A DNA stretch of 64,000 nucleotides, taken from positions 5,022,001 through 5,086,000 of the forward strand of contig OV277867.1 in NCBI GenBank assembly GCA_922989275.2, given 5' to 3'. This DNA comes from Gari tellinella (taxonomy: Eukaryota; Mollusca; Bivalvia; Cardiida; Psammobiidae). Below the pieces are notes generated by a model. That model ran no database searches, had not been told where the DNA came from, and worked only from the letters and a program-made list of their open reading frames with translations. Below, one piece after another: positions 52,201-61,200 of this stretch (position 1 is its first letter; each line of letters opens with the position of its first letter). Position numbers and translations under genes: made by a program.

Positions 52201-55200
52201 CTCACCTGAGCTAACTCAGGGTGAGCTTTTGCAATCCTTGAATGTCCGGCGTGCGTCGTCTGTCATCAACAATTTTAGTGTTTACACTCTAAAGGTCACA
52301 ATATTTATCCAATCTTTCTCAAATTGCTCAGATTGTATATTACCATAAGAGTTCGGATGAGTTCGATTATGGTTTAAATCGGACCAATAGGTCAGGAGTT
52401 ATCTGCCTTTGAATTGCTGAAAATGCCATATTTAATAGTGTTTACACTCTAGAGGCCACAAAATTTATCCAATATTTCTCAAACTTGCCCAGATTGTATA
52501 TTACTATAAGTGTTCGGATACTATAAGTGTTGGGATGAGTTCGATTATGGTTGAAATTGGACCAATAGGTCAAGAGTTACATGTATCTACCTATAAGTTG
52601 CTGAAAATGCCATATTTAACAGTGTTTACACTCTAGAGGCCACACTTTTTATCAAGTCTATCTCAAACTTGCTCAGATTGTATATGGCTACAAGAGTTCG
52701 AATGAGTTCAATTATGGTTGAAATCAGACTTATAGGTCGAGAGTTATCTACCTTTGAATTGCTGAAAATGTCATATTTAACGGTGTTTACACTCTAGAGG
52801 CCACAATATTTATCCAATCTATCTCAAACTTGCTCAGATTGTATATGACAATAAGAGTTCTAATAAGTGTGGTTTTGGTTGAAATTGGACAAATAGGTCA
52901 AGAGTAATTTGCCCTTGAATTGCTGAAAATGTCATATCTAACAGCGTTAGCACTTTTGCAACTACAGTTTTCAATTGATTTTGATCATACTTGCACACAA
53001 AGTATATAGCTGTAAGTTCTCAATGGAGTGCATTTATTGTTGAAATCTAATCATTGTGGCAATAGTTATCTGCCCTTGATATACTTTGAAATGCTAGAAA
53101 AGGCTTCATTTTAGTATTGTTTAGGCTCTAGTTATCTACCCTTGATGTACTCTACAATACTAGAAGTATGAGGTTGTATTCAAAAATTGTTTGTAAACAT
53201 GCTATACTACAAATTTGAATGGATTTAGATTAAAACGGGTGAAACAGAAAGGTAAAGCTATCAGGCTTCAGTACAACAGGTGAGCGATATCAGGGCCTTC
53301 AGGCCCTCTTGTTTCTAGTGTTGAAGACAGGTGACTACTTATAGCAGATTGAAAAGTAAAGCAGAATTTGCCTTAAGGTACATTGTGCTATAGGTACTGT
53401 CGGCCTGTTTTAACCCTTTCCCACATAGCATATCTCTAGTATTGAATATAGGTGTCCACTTAAAGCAGTTTGAAAGTAAAGCAGAATGCGCTTTAAGCGC
53501 ATTCTGCTTTACTTTAAGCCTGCTTTAAGCTATCATCTGCTAGAATATAGAAAATATTTTGTATTATACATATTTTTTAATGTATAAATTGGAACTATTT
53601 TCTTCAGGGCAAGAATAAACTGAATGCGCTAAAAGGCGCTTCTATGGGGGAAAGGGTTAAACTACCATTAGTTAGAATTATGGAAACTATTTTTTTATGC
53701 TACATATTCATGACTGTATAAAGTCACTTTAAAGTGGAACTAATTTTCTTTCGATGGAGTAATTAATAAAAGGCATAAAAAGATCTGCATAATGATTGGT
53801 TAAATAATCACATGTCATAAGAAAGTCCTGTCAATGTTTCTTCTGAGAGTGTCTTCTTTAGACAAGTTTCAGCGATTGATGTCATGACTTTGAATTTGAG
53901 TAATGATTTCAGGTGACTCTGTTTGCGGGTGTGTTAGAGAAGTATGGTGTGGAGCGGGGCGACAGGGTGCTCATCTATATGCCCATGATACCTGAGGCTG
54001 TGATTGCCATGTTGGCTGCGTCCAGGCTGGGTGCCATCCACTCACTTGTGTTTGGTGGGTTTGCTTCTAGGGAGCTGTCTACTAGAATTGATCATGCAAA
54101 GGTATTGGCTAGAATCATTCCATGTAAAACTGGCATACAACATTAACTCTATTCATGCTTGAAACAAATCACGTCTCCTACAGTTATTGTAAGTGTCTAA
54201 AAACAGAATTTTCAAATTTCTTTTTAAAACGGATTCAGAGTGTCAAAATCCATAGCTTATTTCCATTATTGAAAACAGATAATTACAGGTTTAATGTAAA
54301 GCAGAATGCGCTATAAAGGGCTTTCTGCTTTACTTTCAGCCTGCTTTAAGCTACCATTTGCTAGAATATTGAAAATATTTCTTATGATACATATCCATGA
54401 CTGTATGAATTGGAACAATTTTCTTCAGTGGAGGAATGAATTAAAGATGTTAAAAATGCATATCTTTAGAGTAAAGGTTTCAATCTGTATTTACTGTTAT
54501 AAATTTTTCCCATTCTTTTCTCAGCCCAAAGTTATTGTAAGTGCCAACTGTGGAATAGAGCCTGGCAGGACTGTCAAGTATAAGCCACTACTAGATGGCG
54601 CTCTAGACCTGATCAGCTTCAAACCAAAGAAGTGTATTATCTACAACAGACCAGGGGTACGTAGTCTTAGCTAACCCTCTACCGAATAGCTTGTTTCTAG
54701 TTTTGAAGACAAGTGGCTAATGAACTCTTTGAACCCTAGTCACGCATATATGCATCATTTGCAAACAGCCTACCTGTGAGGAGTACACTTGTCCTATGCA
54801 AACAGTGTTGACCCTGATCAGAGGGCTCCTTTAGGAGCCCTCTGATCAGGGTCTACACTGTTTGTCATTTTGACATACAGTAGAACTTCGATGTGTCGAT
54901 GTTGAAGGGACCATCATAAAAAACTCGACACATCGAAGCCTCGACTCATGTTTACCTGATGTTTCCTCGATTTTTTTTCTCAAATATACTCGATCTCCAT
55001 AAAGCCGACATGTCCGTATGTTACCTGTTGATATTGATTATTTCCAATTAAAAACATTCAAACGGAATTATGTCTGCCTCGTATCGCATCCAAACTGGAT
55101 GCATATTTACTAATTTTACCAAAAACCAATCTTAAAGATGTACGTTAGGCGAAAATACGTTTCCCGTAACTCGATTTTCAGAAAAAAACAACGGTATGGA

Positions 55201-58200
55201 CGGATGTCGCTTTTTATCTGCACACCGGTTCTTGTACCCATTCCAGCATATATATTCACGCTGGAACCAGATTAAGGGGAAACCCTTTTTAGCTCACCTG
55301 GCACGTAGTGCCAAGGTGAGCTTTTAGGATCGCTGGATGTCCGTCGTCCGTCGTCTGTCCATCCGTCCACAATTGTTCGTTAACTCTCTACCAGGTTCAA
55401 ATCTCATTGGATCTTGATGAAACTTGGTCACAATGTTTGCCTTAATGAAATCTAGGTCAAGTTCGAATGTGGGTCATGTCCGGTCAAAAACTAGATCACT
55501 AGGTCAAATTATCGAAAAACATTGTTAACACTCTAGAGGCTACAAATTTCATTGGATCATCATGAAACTTCATCAATATTATTGCCCCAATGAAATCTAG
55601 GCCAAGTTCGAATGTGGGTCATGTCCGGTCAAAAACTAGGTCACTAGGTCAAATCTTCGAAAAACCTTGTTAACACTCTAGAGACTACAAATTTCATTGG
55701 ATCTTCATGAAACTTCATCAAAATGTTTGCCTCAATGAAATCTAGGCCAAGTTCGAATGTGGGTCATGTCCGGTCAAAAACTAGGTCACTAGGTCAAATC
55801 TTCGAAAAACCTTGTTAACACTCTAGAGGCTACAAATTTCATTTGATCTTCATGAAACTTCATCAATATGATTGCCTTAATGAAATCTAGGCCATGTTCG
55901 AATGTGGGTCATGTCCGGTCAAAAACTAGGTCACTAGGTCAAATCTTCGAAAAACCTTGTTAACACTCTAGAGACTACAAATTTCATTGGATCTTCATGA
56001 AACTTGATCAAAATGTTTGCCTCAATGAAATCTAGGTCAAGTTCGAATGTAGGTCATGTCTGGTCAAAAACTAGGTCACTAGGTCAAATTATCGAAAAAC
56101 CTTGTTAACACTCTTTAGAGACTACAAAATTCATTGAATCTTCATGAAACTTGAACAAAATGTTTGTCTCATTGAAATCGAGGTCAAGTTAGAAATAGGG
56201 TCATGTCTGGTCAAAAACTAGGTCACACGGTGTACATGGTTACCAGGTGAGCGATTTAGGGCCATAGTGGCCCTTGTCTTAAAATAGTAGCAATTTACCG
56301 TTGATGCTACACATTTCTGGATGGGTTCCGCGTGAGTCATTCTTTGTCTATTACACACACATTCTCTTCCGGCATAAAAACATTGACCAAACTACGCATA
56401 TGCGTTAACGTTCGGTTTAAATTGACTTCACACAAAACGAAATAAGGGTGCTATGATTAAGTCCGTGACAAATAAAATATGGAAAAGAGTTGATGAATCA
56501 AGGAATACACGGGGCCTTTGACACATTCAGAAGGTGTTGGCCTGTTTGTCCTGGATAATTGGGTAGTCAGCTCATTCTGATTCACGACAATCAATCAAGT
56601 AAAGATGGTCACGGAGGTGTGAAAAACTCGACACACGAAATGACGGTCAGTCAATTTTTGTACAGTCGAACATCGACACATGTGTAATGAATTTTGAGTG
56701 AAACAGTACATACGGACCGAGAAAAAAAGTCGATATAGCGAAAACCTCGACTTATAAAAACTCGAGTCATACGTAGGTTTTTAATAAGATTATATAGGGA
56801 GAAAAGTTGGGACTTTAAGAAAAGATCGACACATCGAGAAACTCGACTCTTCGAAGTTCGACACATCGAAGTTCTACTGTATATTGTAAAAATCAACCCT
56901 AAAATGTCAAAAATGGACTACACTAAATTGAAACCTAGAATTGTCCATTTGAGGTTTCAGGGAGGAAAGGGTTAATATAGGTTTAAAGTCTAGAGGAATG
57001 TGCCTTTAAACCTTCTGCATACATTTTTAAAATCCAACCTGCTTTTAGTGACCATTTGTGAAGATATAGGAATACAGCTTATGGTGTGTAACTATTTTCG
57101 TCAGAGGATGCATAAATTAAAGGGTTAAAAAGGGTTTCTAGAAGCCTTAGATAAATAAATATACATTTATTTGCAATATAAGTGTTTTGGATATCTATTA
57201 TTTTACCAATGTTCTGTTGGATTCCATCTAATGATCGAAGTATACATGTATTTCCAGAAATAGAATACATGTGACAAACAGTTCTGGGGCCCGTTTTATG
57301 AAACTTTGTACGACAAAAATGGTCGTAAGTCAGATTCTAAAATAATTAATTATTATTTATTTCTCCATCTAATCCTGTCTTGTGACATCTCTTTGGAATC
57401 GTCTTGAACAGACGATTCCAAAGAGATGTCACAAGACAGGATTAGATGAAGAAATAATAAAAATTAGATGTATTTTAATGTTTTGACTTACGACTGTTTT
57501 GTCGTACAACATTTCATAAAACTGGCCCCATATCAGTATTAGGCACCAAGTTACTTGGCATATGACATGGATCCAAACTGTTTGAAAATGCTATCTAGTT
57601 CACCATAAGCACATGTTGTTAGACTTAACTGACTATTAGATTGTTTTTTTATGCATCTTTAAGTTTGAGTTTGCTCCATTGAGGAAGGATATTGACCTGG
57701 ACTTTGAGTTTGAGATGGCCCACTCACAGCCCACTGACTGTGTCCCTGTTCCTGCCACAGACCCACTGTATCTCCTTTACACGTCGGGAACCACTGGAAT
57801 GCCCAAGGTAAAATATGCGAACTGTCAGCCCAACAAACAGTATGTTACAGCAGTAAACTCATTTGCCCCTGAAACTTTTAATACACGGTTCCATTCTCCA
57901 AATAAGTTACGGTTGATTTTAACCCTTTACCTGATAGCTTATTTCTAGTATTGAAGATATATGACTACTTAAAGCAGGTTGAAAGTAAAGCAGAATGCGC
58001 CTTGATGCTTTTCTTTCAGTCTGCTTTAAGCTATCAAGTGTTTGAATATAGAAACTATTCCCAATAATATATATTCATGACTGATTAAATTGGAACTATT
58101 TTCTTCAGCGGAGTAATATATCATATTCGCTAAAAGGCACTTCTATGGGGTAAAGGGTTAACAATATATTTCAAAATGACAAACAGTGTAGACCCTGATC

Positions 58201-61200
58201 AGAGGGCTCCTTAAGGAGCCCTCTGATCAGGGTCTACACTGTTTGCATAGGACAAATGTAATCCCCACAATTACACTGTTTTGAATGACAAGTATACTCA
58301 TCACTAGGGTTGAATGTGTTATGAATCAGCATTAGGATCTGTAAGTTAACCCATTACCTCATGTCCAGATTCTTGTTTTCTCAGAACAGAAGATAATTTT
58401 TTAACCCTTTCCTCCATGTCAAACCACTTATATCCAACGGTGCTTGAGGAAGGTCACTGCTTAAAGCAAGGTGAAAGTAAAGCATTGGACAGGATTAGAT
58501 TATATAATTATGCTGAGTGGTAGAGTTATATGCGTTCTTATTTTAATTTTTATTTTCTGTTCTCAGGCAGTTGTGCGGCCCAGTGGGGGACATGCTGTTG
58601 TTCTGAAATGGTCTATGTGGAATATATATGGTATCAGGCCCAAAGAGGTGCGTTAACTATTATTCTAACACACCTCGCTCACACCCCTATATAAGCGAAG
58701 AAGGACCGTCTTGGTGTTCGAATTTTCAGTAGAACACTCACGCGCTAAACGTTCTAACGTGACGTCATGTGGCGTGGAAAATGCGTACGCCAAGAAATGT
58801 AGCGCTGTTACTTCGGTGCAATTTAAGGTTAAATTATGTGTTAGAATCGAAATAATAAATTAATACCAGTGTTCTATCTAACAATCGAACACGGATAGTA
58901 GTTGAGATGCTTGTAATTAAATCACTCGGCCTAAAGGCCTCGTGATTAAATTACTACGCATCTCAACTCCTACCAGTGTTCAATTGCACGATAGAACACT
59001 GGTATGAATTTATTATTTCTTAACTGTAGCCAGAAAAGGGGAGTACAGTAAAACCTCTCTATTAGGACCACTAAAACAAATGCTAATTGGCTGTATTAAA
59101 GGCAGGTGACAGCTTAAAACAAGGTGACAGTAAAACAGAAAGTTCCTAAAGGAGCTTTCTGTTTTACTGCCACCTTGCTTTAAGCAGTTAGCTGTTGTAA
59201 ACGGCTTATAATAAACACAATTAAGTGCCCGCAATAGAGAGGTTTGACTGTATTTCAAAAACTGAAATCTTTATTTTTGTTTTAAACTCTATGGTGTCAC
59301 TACTCCTTTGAATCTTCTCTTTGAGACGATTCTAATGAGTAGTAACACCATATAATTTGGTGCTGCAATGAGTAAGAAACTGTATGATTTGTTCAGTTTC
59401 CCCTCTCTTATCTGGAGCCCTGTGTACCTTACCATTTTTCAACCAAGAGCTTTTTGTTAGCTCTTCTCCCGATGAATATCCTTTTTTATAAAATTTTACC
59501 CTGTATGGATGTTTATCATCTGAACTTTAACCATTATCATCAGTGCTCCAGATAAGAGACAGAGTGAACTGAACTAATCCAACATTTTTTCACTCATTTT
59601 AGCACCAAATCCTATTGTGTCACTACTCATTAGAATCGTCTCTTTGAGACGATTCTAATGAGTAGTGACACCATAGGGTTTAAAGCAGAAATAAAGATTT
59701 TAGTTTCTGAATTTCTCCCCTTATCTGGAGCCCTGATCATTATTACATTGGTTAATAAAATAGAGAAAAGCTTCCCCACATGTCATACAGATCCAATAAG
59801 AGAAATAGTTCAGGCTCATGTCCTTTAGGAGCTTTCTTGATCTGCCAACAATTATTATCATTACAAAAAATTGGAGCCTGATAAGACCCCAGGTAACCCT
59901 CTGTCTGATCAGGCTCTAAACTCTTTGCAAATCAGACAAAAATAAATGGTAAGAATTTTCAAAGAGTTTTCATATTCTACATTTCATTGCATTGTGTTTG
60001 TGTGGGGTTTTATTTAAATTGGTAAGAATAACGTTTTCCTATTATATCAGTAGTTTGAATAATGAGGTTTTGGTGTACAGTGATACCTCTCTATTACGAC
60101 AACTAAAATAAGGCTAATTGATCGTATGAAAAACAGGTGGTTGCTTAAAGCAAGGTGGAAGTAAAACAGGAAGCTTTTATTTTCCCCTTGCTTTAAGCAA
60201 CCACCTGCCTTAAACACACAATGATAATATTAACACCATTTAGTGGTCTTTCTAGAGAGCTTAACTTTACTGTATTGGGTCCAAGGTTATAAAGCTTTTA
60301 AGTTGAGTCTAAAGTAGTTCTGAAGCATTTGATTGGTCAGATGTGAGCCTAGGCTCACATCTGACCAATCAAATGCTTCAGAACAATAACAGACTCAGTT
60401 TCAAAAGCTTTATAACCTTGGACCTTGGTATATTTTGTTTCAGGTGTGGTGGTCTGCCTCTGATTTAGGCTGGGTTGTTGGCCACTCCTATATTGCCTAC
60501 GCTCCATTGCTCAATTGTAATACCACAGTAATATTTGAGGTAATTTAAAGTACATGCACAGCGTTCCCTCCCTACAACGACCCTCCCAACAACAACTCCC
60601 TCCTTACACCAGCCCTTGTCTTAGTTCCCTAAACAGGAAATTTTTGTCTAACGATTTTACTGCCGTAATATTGTCTGCTTAAAAGTTGTTGTCTGCTGTT
60701 TTTCTCAAAGTTACATTGAACATTCTGACAAAAGAAGCCCAACTTATTGACGAGTGACAAACAGCTTGAATCCAGATCAGACGCCGCGTTACGCGGCGTC
60801 TGATCTGGATTCAAGCTGTTTGCAAATGTAAACCAATTTCCCTCCCTACAACAACTCCCTCCGAACAACGCACACATTGTTTGTCTCCCATGTGGTGTTG
60901 TGGTAGAGAGGGAGCACTGTACAAGAAATAGATCTGTCTACTCATTTCCATGCAGTGTTTAAACACACAGGATTTGAATATGATTTTAAATCTGATTGTC
61001 ACTTGAAATAAGTTCAAGCCCAGGGTCCATGCTTATAAATCGTTTGAGTTTAGTTTGTCATCTTTCTGAAGCGTTCAGTTAATCAGATTTGAGCACCAAT
61101 CAAAGTTTGGGAACAATCTGAGACTCTCAAATGCTTTATATGCATGGTGCCTTAAATAGATAAGTCTTAGAAAAATGCTCATGAATCTGAGAGGAGATTG

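Larger units (their letters stand above)
52174..53803. mobile_element. MITE family D, copy 10, containing I1 and D9
   Basis: CTAACCCATTACCCCTTAGC on the left, interrupted by element I1. It resumes TTTCTAGTGTTGAAGACAGG, is interrupted again at TTAA by D9, and ends near TAATGATTGGTTAA. It fills most of ACSS3 intron 2. Confidence 0.75.
54876..56881. mobile_element. 2-kb TA-flanked element H, third level
   Basis: TACAGTAGAACTTCGATGTG to CATCGAAGTTCTACTGTA. Sub-terminal CGACACATCGAAG blocks recur in both orientations. CAGT termini plus TA suggest Tc1/mariner affinity. No transposase is visible. Confidence 0.8.
54718..56975. mobile_element. MITE family F, copy 7, second level of the nest
   Basis: GAACTCTTTGAACCCTAGTC, type I core with GAGGGCTCCTTTAGGAGCCC, TGTTTGTCATTTTGACA, then element H. 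It resumes with CCCTAAAATGTCAAAAATGG, TTGTCCATTTGAGG, GGAGGAAAGGGTTAA. Confidence 0.8.
54671..57140. mobile_element. MITE family D, copy 12, outer shell of a four-level nest
   Basis: CTAACCCTCTACCGAATAGC, CTAGTTTTGAAGACAAGTGG at the left. It resumes after the nested elements with CTAGAGGAATGTGCCTTTAAAC and AACCTGCTTTTAGTGACC and ends around AAAGGGTTAAAAAGGG. It fills nearly all of intron 4. Confidence 0.65.

Noticed and set aside
54525..54674. Continuation of exon 4 past the GT at 54657
   Set aside because: The frame stays open for only five more codons before a stop, while splicing at 54656 joins exon 5 in frame and preserves the family alignment.
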